Shown: piece by piece, positions 52,950 to 62,374 of the stretch
Position numbering within the stretch: position 1 is the stretch's first letter
Layout of the letters: each line of letters begins with the position of its first letter
Assembly: GCA_963576725.1 (NCBI GenBank)
Contig: OY755237.1
Location: 61,681,873-61,745,872 of the forward strand
Origin: Azorinus chamasolen
Taxonomy: Eukaryota > Mollusca > Bivalvia > Cardiida > Solecurtidae
Direction: 5' to 3'
DNA length: 64,000 bases
Notes under the pieces: model-generated
Told to the model about the DNA's origin: nothing
What the model saw: the letters and a program-made list of their open reading frames with translations, nothing else
Databases searched by the model: none
Translations under genes and position numbers: made by a program

Positions 52950-53560
52950 GTGTAAAGTATTACATTTATAAAAGTATGGTACGTTTTTCCTTTTGGATGA
53001 GCCAATATGTTGTTTAGAACCCCAGCTGTTAGGTTATAAATGAAGTGGTAATAGAAATACACGTTTCTGTGACTTTAATATAAATACATTTGCATACATA
53101 ATTGCTATAAATTAATACATATATGTTATAATCTAAATAAAATACATTCCATATATGCATGTTATAATTTCTGTGGTACATGTAAGTCTGATCAGTAATC
53201 ACAACCCTAAAATGGCCAGAGTCTGCTGTTTACGTATAGAATGTATTATAGCTGATTCTATACCACTTGGCATAGCCATATATTCACAGAGTTTATGTAT
53301 AAAATGATAAGTTAATTAATGATCATAGTGGTTGGAGTCTGTCGTAAATACCCATGGAGTAACGGGTAAAGCATATGTAAATTACCAGACAAAACGAGAT
53401 ACCTTATTCACCATTTTGTGTAGGTCCCAATATTTTGCCATGGCAAAAACATATAGAATATTGTATATCATTCTATAGCTAACCGAGCAAGCCCCGGTCA
53501 GATGATTTTGATGTAAGTCTGTTTGCAAAGGCCTCAAATGCGTTTGTATGAGGTAAAGAG
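52950..53560. other. AT-rich sequence with D-type remnants
   Basis: 53400-53560 carries D pieces (GTAGGTCCCAATATTTTGCC, GAGCAAGCCCCGGTCAGATG, AGGTAAAGAGTTAA). 52970-53290 shows only AT-rich sequence with repeated ATACATT/ATATATG words. Confidence 0.4.
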
Positions 53561-53777
53561 TTAACCCTTCGCTTGCTATTCACGTCAATATACCTACCTG
53601 TAAATAATGAAGACCCAGATGAGACAGCCCCTATAAGTTGATTGTGCAACCAGTGCACTCCACAACAGTGATTGCACAGCGAAATACTTGTACACAGTGA
53701 AGATATATGCAATTATACAACATGGCATGGGTAAAGAAGGAGAAATGTGTTTTAAAATTCAGCAAGAGAAGGGTTAA
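53561..53777. mobile_element. Family E MITE, hairpin arm lost
   Basis: TTAACCCTTCGCTTGCTATT ... AGCAAGAGAAGGGTTAA. Contains CACGTCAATATACCTACCTG, GAAGACCCAGATGAGACAGC and TGCACAGCGAAATACTTGTA. Orientation is opposite to 56378. Its left TTAA is shared with a D element end. Confidence 0.7.
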
Positions 53778-53886
53778 GTTAATTACATTTAATAGGAGTA
53801 CACTAACTATAGATAACGAATATGCATCCTATGCATGGTAACTATAAATTTGAACAAGCAGACTGTCACATCTGCTGTTAACCATA

Positions 53887-54951
53887 AACAAGAGGGCCGT
53901 GATAGCCCTGGGTCCATGCTTATAAAGCTTTTAGTTGAGTCTGAGATCGTTCTCAAGCTTTTGATTGGTCAGATTTGAGCCTTTGGCTCAAATCTGACCA
54001 ATCAAAAGCTTGAAAACTCAAATCTGACCAATCAAAAGCTTGAGAACTCAAATCTGACCAATCAAAAGCTTGAGAACGAAACTCAGACTCAACTAAAAGC
54101 TTTATAAGCATAGACCCTGATATCGTTTACCAGACATTCACATCCACTTATAAAGCTTTTGAGTCTGAGAATGAAAACGATGCCCAAGCTCCAGATTGGT
54201 CAGATTTTAGCGTAGTCAAAATTTAATCATTCTGGGACTTGAGCATTGTGGAAAGCTACAGGGCACCCGGGGCGTGGTCAATTTTGACCCCAGGGGTATA
54301 CTTTGCATAACTTTTGTACCGGACCTGACGTTGATGCTATGTGCCAAAAACCTTATTTCAGAAGAGAAGATTTTCAAAAATGTCATTGTATGTTTCTATA
54401 GAAAACTGGCCACCCCTAGTTTATATAACTGTTATAGAGCACCTGAACACGATGCTATGTGCCAAAAAATGAAAGCTGAGAACCATCTTTTTTAGGACAA
54501 GAAGATTTTCAAAGCTTTCTCTATATGTTTCTATAGAAAACTGACCACCCATGGGGCGGAACCACATTTGACTCCAGGGGCATAATTTATATAATTGTTA
54601 TAGAGCACCTGAACATGATGTTATGTGCCAAATATTAAAGCTGAGAACCTTCCAGTTTCAGAGGAGAAGATTTTCCAAGTTTTCACTATATGTTTCTAAT
54701 ATAGAAAACTGGCCACCTCTGGAGCGGGCCAACATTTTGGCAACATGGACATAATTTATAGAACTTTTGTAGTGGACCTATCGATGATGCTATGTGCCAA
54801 AGATGAAAGCTAAGAACCCTGTATATTCAAAGGAGAAAGTTTTTTAAAGGTTCAAATTGTTGACGATTGTCGACGCACGACGCACACAGACAGGCGGCGG
54901 AACCAGTTGATCACTAAAGCTCGCCCTGAACACTTTGTGCTCCGGTGAGCT
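53887..54951 (-). mobile_element. Helentron/HINE-like element, AGCTCACC family, reversed
   Basis: On the - strand: AGCTCACCGGAGCACAAAG/GGGCGAGCT hairpin at 54951, GTCGTGCGTCGAC-type stretch, CAACAATTTGAACC. Four decayed core units have GGTTCTCAGCTTT, TTTGGCACATAGCAT and GGCCCGCTCC. The 3' end is AGGGCTATCACGGCCCT and CTTGTT at 53887. A G element (53910-54117) interrupts the 3' hairpin region. More decayed than the other two copies. Confidence 0.7.
53910..54117. mobile_element. Family G palindromic element
   Basis: GGGTCCATGCTTATAAAGC ... GCTTTATAAGCATAGACCC inverted ends continuing into TTTTAGTTGAGTCTGAG. The inside has three tandem copies of about 31 bp (CTCAAATCTGACCAATCAAA/AGCTTGAGAA). 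A second copy is at 57118. Superfamily unknown. Confidence 0.65.
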
Positions 54952-55144
54952 AAAAACCCTTCGTGATCCCACTAATGGGAAACAGTGTTGACCAAACCAG
55001 AGGGCTCCGAAGAAGCTGTATGGATGATGCTTATAGTTGTCACCAGCAAAATGTTATATATATTTTTACAGGATCTCCAACACGAAAAACAGAGGATAAT
55101 TTCAATTTGTAAGAATTTCCCTTATATGTTTTCAGTGTAAATGG
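54952..55144. other. Decayed hairpin, no gene
   Basis: AACAGTGTTGACCAAACCAG with GGGCTCCGAAGAAGC is a D/H hairpin remnant. Otherwise unremarkable. Confidence 0.35.
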
Positions 55145-55380
55145 TTAACCCTTTCACTGCCAATGTCGCAAAAGTGCATCACGACAAATAGTGCCTTCCC
55201 AGATCAGGCACCGCCTTTTCAAGGTACTAAACTCACTCTTCATATGCAAACTCTATTTCTATATCTGTGATTCATTCCATTGAAATTTGCATTTATTTGT
55301 CTCATTTCCTTATTTTACCATATGATTTAACAAAATTGGATTGCAGACGACAATTAGAAATTTGGCGCCGAAAAGTTTAA
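55145..55380. mobile_element. Family F-like MITE
   Basis: TTAACCCTTTCACTGCCAAT ... AAATTTGGCGCCGAAAAGTT then TTAA. Inverted ends are diverged. Shares its right TTAA with the next F element. Confidence 0.5.
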
Positions 55381-55597
55381 CCCTCTCGCCACCAAATAAA
55401 TTTCTCGTTAGATGTTCGTTTACTTCAGGTTTCAAAGTGGTATGGTCTTGAATAATTTAAAAAACTCATATCAGATATGCCAAACATTTGGATCCTAATG
55501 AGACGCCGAGTAATTCGGAGTAACATGGCATCTCATTTGGATCCAAGTTGTTTGCCAATGTTTATCACGGATTCACATATGGCGGCGAAAGAATTAG
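55377..55597. mobile_element. Family F MITE
   Basis: TTAACCCTCTCGCCACC ... ATGGCGGCGAAAGAATTAG. Hairpin TTTGGATCCTAATGAGACGC with GCATCTCATTTGGATCCAAG. Confidence 0.6.
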
Positions 55598-55779
55598 GTT
55601 TTTTCGAGTTCAATAACTTAGGACCAATCAATCACGACGTTTTTCATCAATTTCAGACTTCTGAAAAAAACCACACTATATACTGAGCTCTGGGATTTTT
55701 CTGCCTTCTAATTGACCGAAATAGGTCTAAAGTTGACCTACGTCGTGTAAGGAAATTAAGGATATGATAGATGGGTATA

Positions 55780-55983
55780 TTGTAAACCCCTCTAAACCTG
55801 AATTCTAGTAGAGAATAAATTTAGATACTTTTAGGCAGGTGTTTGCTTAATGCAGGGTGAAAGTCATACAGAAAGCTCCTACAGGAGCTTTCTGCGTGAC
55901 ATTCTCCCTGCTTTAAGCTGCTAGCTATCTCCAAGACAGACATTTGTACTAAATCTAACTCACGGTTTAGAGGGGTTCTACCG
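55780..55983. mobile_element. Family C MITE
   Basis: TGTAAACCCCTCTAAACCTG ... CGGTTTAGAGGGGTTCTACCG. Hairpin ATACAGAAAGCTCCTACAGG/AGCTTTCTGCGT. Reading through the arms gives an open stretch that is not a gene. Confidence 0.68.
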
Positions 55984-56200
55984 TCTGATTCATTTCCTCC
56001 TTTACAGGAGGGAATACCAAACAAGATCAGGAAAGTAATATGCAATATAGACATACATGTCTATATTGCAAACACCTTTATAATTTAAGTAGCTTCGTTG
56101 GTTGATTTTATTTATAAAATATGAAAACATAAGTGTGTAAAGTTACTTATCATTTTACATACATCAACATTCGTGTACCGGACATAAGCATGGAATTTTA

Positions 56201-56640
56201 CAGTAGAACCTGTTTTAAGCGACTTTGATTTAACTGAGCAAAGAAATCTACAAAAGCAGGTGGCTGCCTAATGCAGGGCACAAGTACTGCCGAAATGAGC
56301 TTTCTGCATTAGTTTTGACGTGCATTAAGCTACCACCTGCTCCCAGGCCAATAATTAGACCTCTTTTTGATGGTCGCTTAACCCTTCGCTTGCTGAATTT
56401 TAAAATACACGTCTCCTTCTTTACCCATGCCCTGTTGTATAATTACATATATCTTCACTGTGTACAAGTATTTCGTTGTGCAATCACTGCTGTGGAGTGC
56501 ACTGGTTGCACAATCAACTTGTAAATAGTGCAGACCCTGATGAGACAGCTCCTGCAGGGGCTGTCTCATCTGGGTCTTCACTATTTACAGGTAGGTATAT
56601 TGACGTGAATAGCAAGCGAAGGGTTAAGACAGGTATTCCA
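56201..56640. mobile_element. Family C-like MITE with nested family E
   Basis: TA-CAGTAGAACCTGTTTTAAG at the left, hairpin GCAGGTGGCTGCCTAATGC ... GCATTAAGCTACCACCTGC. The right end TTTTGATGGTCGC-TTAA-GACAGGTATTCC is split at the TTAA. Confidence 0.65.
56378..56627. mobile_element. Family E MITE, complete, exact TTAA duplication
   Basis: TTAACCCTTCGCTTGCTGAA ... AGCAAGCGAAGGGTTAA. Asymmetric: a unique left body (TTCTTTACCCATGCCCTG, TGCACTGGTTGCACAATC), then the hairpin GATGAGACAGCTCCTGCAGG/GGCTGTCTC close to the right. Host junction GGTCGC-TTAA-GACAGG is restored on removal. Confidence 0.78.
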
Positions 56641-56655
56641 GACACGAGTGAGAAT

Positions 56656-56950
56656 GTTCAGCAGAACCTGTTTTAAGTGGCCATTCATTTAGTGAACATA
56701 TAATTGTTTTGAAAGCAGATAGTTGCTTAATGCAGAGAAAAAGTAACCCAATCCCCCATTCCCTATTTTTAGATCCAACCTCTTTGAATGAATCTACCGA
56801 AAAAGGAGCATTTAAGAATTGTGTAGCTTTGAAACCTGGGCAAATGGAGCAAATGCTCTATTTATCACAATGGTTTCAAAACGTGATTACATCAAAAGGC
56901 GTTAATATGAGGGTATGGGTAAAAACGCATTACAAGTAGGGACTATCGCT
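56656..56950. mobile_element. Family C-like MITE with nested family A
   Basis: CAGCAGAACCTGTTTTAAGT, then GATAGTTGCTTAATGCAGAG. It is interrupted at about 56744 by a shortened family A element (CCCATTCCCTATTTTTAGAT ... ATGAGGGTATGGG to about 56925). Right end decayed. Confidence 0.5.
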
Positions 56951-57009
56951 TCAATGTAGGAGGTTATGTACTGAGATACCACATGACTACAAGAACAAAA
57001 CCGTTTTGG

Positions 57010-57416
57010 TTTTCGCTTTAGAGATGTGTTACTGTAACAGCATCATGAGTATTTAGTTGAATAGTTGCATTAGTACATACTAGTTAGCATATTTCGGTAT
57101 TAGAAGAAACTGTAGAATCAGTATCCATGCTTATAAAGCTTTTAGTTGAGTCTGTGCTCGTTCTCAAGTTTTTGATTGGTTAGATTTGAGAATCAAAAGC
57201 CTGACAACCAATCAAAAGCCTGACAACTCAAATCTGACAATCAAAAGCTTGAGAACGAACTCAGGTTCAACTAAAAAGCTTTATAAGCATGGACCCTTAT
57301 CTTCTATAATTTTATAAGCAAATCGAGCAGACCTTGATCCTTTAGAGACCGTCTGATCTGGGTCTACTCTGTTTACAAACGAGTTAAAATGCGTATTTAT
57401 GGAGTAGAGGGTTAAA
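57010..57416. mobile_element. Family D MITE with nested family G (57118-57297)
   Basis: GTATTAGAAGAAACTGTAGA before and TTTTATAAGCAAATCGAGCA after the G element. G here: ATCCATGCTTATAAAGCTTT ... GCTTTATAAGCATGGACCC, internal palindrome shortened. D right end GGAGTAGAGGGTTAA. Confidence 0.55.
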
Positions 57417-57779
57417 CCGTTCTCACCCAATTATAGCATCTGCGCATACAGACTAGACTCTATCAGAGATTGGCTGAACACATTTCACCTTAAAAAATAT
57501 TAAGCTCCAATGACTATTGGTCCTTATTGACAAATCTCAGTTTATCAAAGAAAGACCATCAATTTTGTTAAAGGCCGTTACACAACTGGTGATGGTCCCG
57601 TTCTATAACTCTGCCTGTCAAGCGTGCTGACTGCTTGTCCATGATGAACGCACAGATCATTGATTAGACGACAGCGCAAATCACTTTTTTGATGAATTTA
57701 CTCAATGGCAAAATCACTTATTTAGATAGTTCCTCTGTCGTGTTTGTGTATTGAAACTCGTAAATCAACTAATTAACAT
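57417..57779. other. No recognisable feature
   Basis: Unique-looking sequence, no repeats of the families above and no coding signal. Confidence 0.35.
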
Positions 57780-58180
57780 TTCCCTCATAGACGCTTGTTT
57801 ACGTCTTTGCAAGCAGTAGACCCTGATCAGACGGTTTGCTTAACCCTTTCCCTGTTCTATGTTTATAAATAAAATTCAATACCCACTGAATATTCATGGA
57901 CAAAATAGCTATATTGAAATATGGAAGATGGAGCATTGTATCCATTTTAGAAAGTAAAGAAACGGACCTATCAAATTCCATTAGCAAACAGAACAGATGC
58001 TGATCAGACGGAGCCATCTGATCAGTGTCTACTCAGTATGCAGATACATGTACGTAAAAACAAGTTAATATGAGGAAAAGGGTTAAGGATATAACAAATC
58101 CATGATTCTACAGTTTCTGAAATGGCAAAAATCCATTTTTCATTAACCAATATACAATTTCAGGAAACGAATTTGTATAA
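57780..58180. mobile_element. Family D MITE containing another D (57840-58086)
   Basis: Outer: CCCTCATAGACGCTTGTTTA, GACCCTGATCAGACGGTTTG, then TTAA. Inner 57840-58086: TTAACCCTTTCCCTGTTCT ... GGAAAAGGGTTAA, hairpin GCTGATCAGACGGAGCC. The outer resumes with GGATATAACAAATCCATG. Self-insertion at an internal TTAA. Confidence 0.6.
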
Positions 58181-58224
58181 CATTCATAAGGGAATCAGGC
58201 ACGATCTTGCGAAATGCAGAGTAC

Positions 58225-58335
58225 ATTGTAAAACGTCTATACGGCCACTAAAAGGACGTGTGACCCCGAACCTATAAATCAGGTGGTAGATTGATGCTGA
58301 ACAAACGTTATGCAGCAGGAGCTGCATGTAATAAC
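58225..58335. mobile_element. Family C-like MITE, half element
   Basis: TTGTAAAACGTCTATACGGC, CAGGTGGTAGATTGATGC, GCAGCAGGAGCTGC. The right half is replaced by the next D element. Confidence 0.4.
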
Positions 58336-58339
58336 ACTG

Positions 58340-58565
58340 TCCTTCATATAAACGTGTTTTCACGCATTTGCAAACAGAGTAGACTCAACCGCCTGATCAG
58401 GGTCTGCTCTGTTTGCTAATGGAATTTGAAAGAAAAGATCTGTTTTTTACTTTCTAAAATGGCCACACTTTTTCACCTCCAATATTTCATTATAACTGTT
58501 TTGTCCATGAATATTCCATAGGTATAGAAATATGGAAATAAACATAGAACAGGGAAAGGGGTTAA
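58340..58565. mobile_element. Family D MITE
   Basis: CCTTCATATAAACGTGTTTT ... GGGAAAGGGGTTAA. Hairpin heart deleted (AGTAGACTCAACCGCCTGAT). Confidence 0.62.
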
Positions 58566-58599
58566 ACAATTGCCTTCTATTAAAGTTTTCCACCCTTAT

Positions 58600-59000
58600 T
58601 CATTAACAGTGTACCCGATAGAAACACATTTGATCAGGGTCTGCTCTGTTTACTTATGAAATAACATCTGATTCTAATATTTCTGTCACGGTCAACCATT
58701 CATTTGTTCATGTCACTGCCAAATACTTCAGCTAATTTATATTCATATAGTAACAGTAAAACCCCGCTAATGCGACCATCTAGACGATGTATAATTCTTG
58801 GTGCTAGATGCAGATGGTAGCTTAATGCAGAACAAAAGTAATACAGAAAGCTCCTGGGAGCTTTTCTGCATTACTTTTGTCCTGCATTAAGCAACCACCT
58901 GCTTATAAAGGCAGCTATGGTTATTCATTTAGTGGTCGCATTAGAGGGGTTCTACTGTATTATTTATTACATGAGTGTTCATCAGGTAAAGACATCCGTA
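58600..59000. mobile_element. Family D MITE with nested C-type element (58754-58957)
   Basis: D body before (TGATCAGGGTCTGCTCTG ... TTTATATTCATATAG) and after (TTATTTATTACATGAGTG). Nested element: CAGTAAAACCCCGCTAATGC ... GCATTAGAGGGGTTCTACTG. Hairpin AGAAAGCTCCTGGGAGC/TTTTCTGC. Confidence 0.62.
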
Positions 59001-59047
59001 TTTGTTCATTAATGGGCGCTATATAGGACTGGACGGCAGTTACACTA

Positions 59048-59512
59048 CAGTAAAACCTGTCTTAAGCGACCATATTATATACAATTGAACTTCGATATCT
59101 CGAACTTCAAGGGACCATACAAATTAGTTCGAGATAACAGTGGTTCTGATCTGGACAATTTCTTAAGTTCACAGCTTAATGCAGGTCTAAAGTAATGTTA
59201 AAATCTCCTTTTGGAGCGTTGAGCTTTACCTTTTGTCTTGCCTTAAACTGTCACATGTGTTTCTAGATATGCGTAGTAACACATTTTAGAGCAATTCTGT
59301 AATGTAAGTTTTGGAAAGACCGAACCCTTAGTTCGAGTTGATCCGAAGTTCGAGTCATTCGAGTTCGAGATATCGAAGTTCAACTGTATATTCAACATAT
59401 GAGTCTTAAAAACCAGGTGGTTGCTTAACGCAGGACAAACGTGATGTAGAAAGCTCCTGCATTAAGGTACCACATCTTTAGAACTCTTTTTAATGACCGC
59501 TTAAGAAAGTGC
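59048..59512. mobile_element. Family C-like MITE with nested family I element
   Basis: CAGTAAAACCTGTCTTAAGC ... GACCGCTTAAGAAAGTGC. Its hairpin lies after the nested insert (CCAGGTGGTTGCTTAACGC ... GGTACCACATC). Confidence 0.6.
59082..59385. mobile_element. Family I MITE (CAATTGAAC ends), exact TA duplication
   Basis: TA-CAATTGAACTTCGATATCTC ... GATATCGAAGTTCAACTG-TA, 304 bp. Second-order inverted GTTCGAG segments. Inner hairpin TTAAAATCTCCTTTTGGAGC. TA target and ends are pogo/Tigger-like. Confidence 0.72.
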
Positions 59513-59725
59513 TTTGTCGGCAAAAACGGTCACATTCTGAAGTACATTATTTACTTATATATTTCTTGAAAACAGTGATAATGTGTCGTGGTTAATCTAG
59601 CTGGCAACCAATTCGCATATTCTATTGAAAGTTTTGAGAACGCGGGCATAGTTAACCTCCTCAGCACTGTCACATATTTACCGCAGTCTTTAGCACAATG
59701 TTTCCTTCAGTCCATAGACATGCCT

Positions 59726-59975
59726 TTAAACCTTCTCTTGCTGAATTTTAAAATACATTTCTCCTTCTTTATCGATGCCCTGGTGTATAATTACATATAT
59801 CTTCACTGTGTACACGTATTTCGCTGTGCAATCACTGCTGTGGAGTGCACTGGTTGCACAATCCATTTGTAAATAGTGCAGACCCGGATGAGACAGCTCC
59901 TGCAGGAGCTGTCTCATCTGGGTCTTCACTATTTACAGGTAGGTATATTGACGTGAATAGCAAGCGAAGGGTTAA
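59726..59975. mobile_element. Family E MITE, complete
   Basis: TTAAACCTTCTCTTGCTGAA ... AGCAAGCGAAGGGTTAA. Same asymmetric plan as 56378, with perfect GACAGCTCCTGCAGGAGCTG heart. Its right TTAA begins a D element. Confidence 0.75.
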
Positions 59976-60174
59976 ACTGTATTCCATGAATACTCATTTA
60001 AGAAATAGTTCCATCTTGAATATTAATTAGCTTAATATTTATATTGACAAATGAACAATCAATATTATTCCATAAGCAAACTGAGTAGACCCAGATCAGA
60101 CGGCTCTTACAGCAACTCTCTGATCTGGGTCTATTCTGACATACAAAGGTGTATATATGGAGAAAAGGATTAAA
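59975..60174. mobile_element. Family D MITE
   Basis: ATTCCATGAATACTCATTTA ... GGAGAAAAGGATTAA. Hairpin GATCAGACGGCTCTTACAGC with CTCTGATCTGGGTC. Confidence 0.6.
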
Positions 60175-60639
60175 CAGTAAATCCAAGAGCCTACTGATCG
60201 TGTTGCTTAAGACGTAATATAGATATGTTTCTGCACTTTCCGCCATGCCTCCTTTGTCTAACTATAAAAGTTGCACCAATCTAAATTTATCTGCAAGAGG
60301 TCTATGCGAACTTTGGAAAATACTTTATAATGCAATTGGCGCATACCATGTTCTAAGGATCCCGTTATCTAATCTGGATATCCACAGTTATGAACAAAAA
60401 GGATTTTAAATCAATCCAAATTAATGTCTCTTCCGAAACAAATCGGTAAAATTGGCAAAAATACATTTACGGTCGTTCATTTCGGACGGCCTAAAGTTTG
60501 CATTATGTTTATACGCTGTTGGAGATTTTCTGAAGTCTTTGCAAATAGTCTTCATCCGCATTTAGAGCCGAAATTTTCTTAGGATTCCAGCTGTCTGGTG
60601 GACGGAAATGGAACGTAGCTCCGAACCATATTACCCATT
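60175..60639. other. No recognisable feature
   Basis: Only a short D-like piece (ATATGTTTCTGCACTTTCCG) at the left. No gene. Confidence 0.35.
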
Positions 60640-60800
60640 CACTTGCTAAGTGCAACCAACTTGGATCCAGATGAGACGCCGAAGAACTCGATGTCTCATC
60701 CGTAGCCAAGCTGTTTGACACTCGGTCAATAGTTTCTCAAAACTATCAACGAATCGAAAGAAAGAACACATTGTAACTGTTCGGTTCGGTCTTTAAACAG
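60640..60800. mobile_element. Family F MITE remnant
   Basis: CCAACTTGGATCCAGATGAG/ACGCC with GATGTCTCATCCGTAGCC, then AAGCTGTTTGACACTCGG. Terminal repeats not clear. Confidence 0.5.
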
Positions 60801-61278
60801 ATATATTATTTTTAGCAGGCTTAGAGTTTCCAATAAAGGGCACTATTTGGACTGGAGATGCTATTAGCTGGGCTATAATCCCTAAACAAATGGACCCTGT
60901 CACAGCATGCACTGAAATGAGTAATTTTCATAGGCGAATTTCAATTTGTTAGTCTAGCGCTTCTGAGTCCTATATATTAAACAAGAACTGTCACATGGCA
61001 GCATGCTGGACACATCTCGTAATTTGCTCTAGAACGTTTAGGTATGGAAGCCCTGGAGGGACATCCTGCTTCTGACTTCTTACTTCTACTTCCTACTTCT
61101 TACTTACAAATTCTAAAGCGTAGACCGAGAACAAAGAGATCATGTGCATTGAGTTATCTGCCCTTCAAAATGGAGCACGTTTTTTTTACTCAGAGTAATT
61201 TTAGATAGATTTTTTTTTCTACAAAAGGGTGGTGAAACACCAGAAAACGCAAGAAATAGTAACAGAGTTTCAAGTTCA
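60801..61278. other. Low-complexity tract, otherwise no feature
   Basis: 61070-61105 is a CTTCTTACTTCTACTTCC-type repeat. 61140-61278 may be the 5' leader of the following LINE; no promoter motif was recognised. Confidence 0.35.
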
Positions 61279-62345
61279 ATGTCTCGAAAGAAGTCTTCAT
61301 GCAAAACACCTGCGGAAAAACAAAATACATGCCAGAAAAGAAAAATTATTTCAACGTTGGAGGTAACAAAGCGAAACCGGTTCTGCACGGTGCGATGGTC
61401 AACGTAGCGGCGGACTACATGGAGAAGGGGTAAATAAAAACAAACGCTTTCACTATCCTACTCCTGAGCAATTTACATTTGAAAGCCCTGTTTTTGTAGA
61501 TAATATGAGCCCAAATATGAACCCGAATTACCCACAAGGGCCCTTCACGTCCCAGTTGATGCAGTCATCATCAGGTTACATTAGCCAATATACTGTCGCC
61601 TCACCCCCTCAAGTACCAAAATGGGCCCCGTCAATAATGGAAGATATTAAATCCATAAAATAGGGATGGAGAAACTCAATGGAGTTGAAAAGACAGTCAA
61701 TATGATACACTCAAAATTATCTCATCTAGAAACAAAAGTAACAGACATTGACAGTAGATTATTGGAAGTCGAAAAGTCGTGTCGTTTATCAGCTCAAAAT
61801 TTGAGAATAAATCACATAGCATATCAAAATCAAAAGATGATATTACATATCTCCATAAGCAACGTGATAAACTCGAGAAACAGATGCATCAGATTGTCAA
61901 TAAACTAAAATCAGTTAAAGAAAGGATGACAGATCGATAAAGAAAAACTTTTGTGTTTTATGGCATCGAAGAAGAAGAAAATGAGAACTGCGAGAGCCAG
62001 ATCAAAACTATCATCAAAAACAATCTAAAGACCAGTACTGACAATATGCTTATCGATAGAGTTCATAGATTAGGAAACGAACACGCACGTAAGCCACGAC
62101 CAATCGTAGCGTGATTCCACTATTACAGTGACCGCGAATCTGTCCAACCCAGATCCTACGAACGCAATGATACGTTAAAAAACGCGGGCTACGGAATCAG
62201 CATCCATCGCCATAAGGCAGTACTTGAAGCGAGAAAGGCCCTATACAACGTCATGGAGCACGAGAAAGAGGTCAACCACAATGAAGCTAAATTCGTTGTA
62301 GACAAGCTCTACATCAACGGTGTACTCTACGTACCACCAGAATAA
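61279..62345 (+). pseudogene. LINE ORF1 relic (coiled coil plus RNA-binding-like domain)
   Basis: From ATG 61279 the frame reads MSRKKSSCKTPAEKQN, then hits TAG after about 41 codons. A second frame has MSPNMNPNYPQGPFTSQ and ends at a TAG beside IKSIK. A third opens with MEKLNGVEKTVNMIHSKLSH, a heptad-rich coiled coil. From 61950 FYGIEEEENENC and IDRVHRLGNEHARKPRPIVA lead, past an in-frame TGA at 62112, to RSYERNDTLKNAG and DKLYINGVLYVPPE before the stop at 62343. RVHRLG...RPIV and the final LY-NG are hallmarks of the L1-type ORF1 RNA-recognition/transposase-22-like fold. At least two frame changes and several stops make it dead. It sits directly before the endonuclease relic, as ORF1 sits before ORF2. 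Confidence 0.72.
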
Positions 62346-62374
62346 GGATGTCATGAGAAATAGCTGAATTTTTC

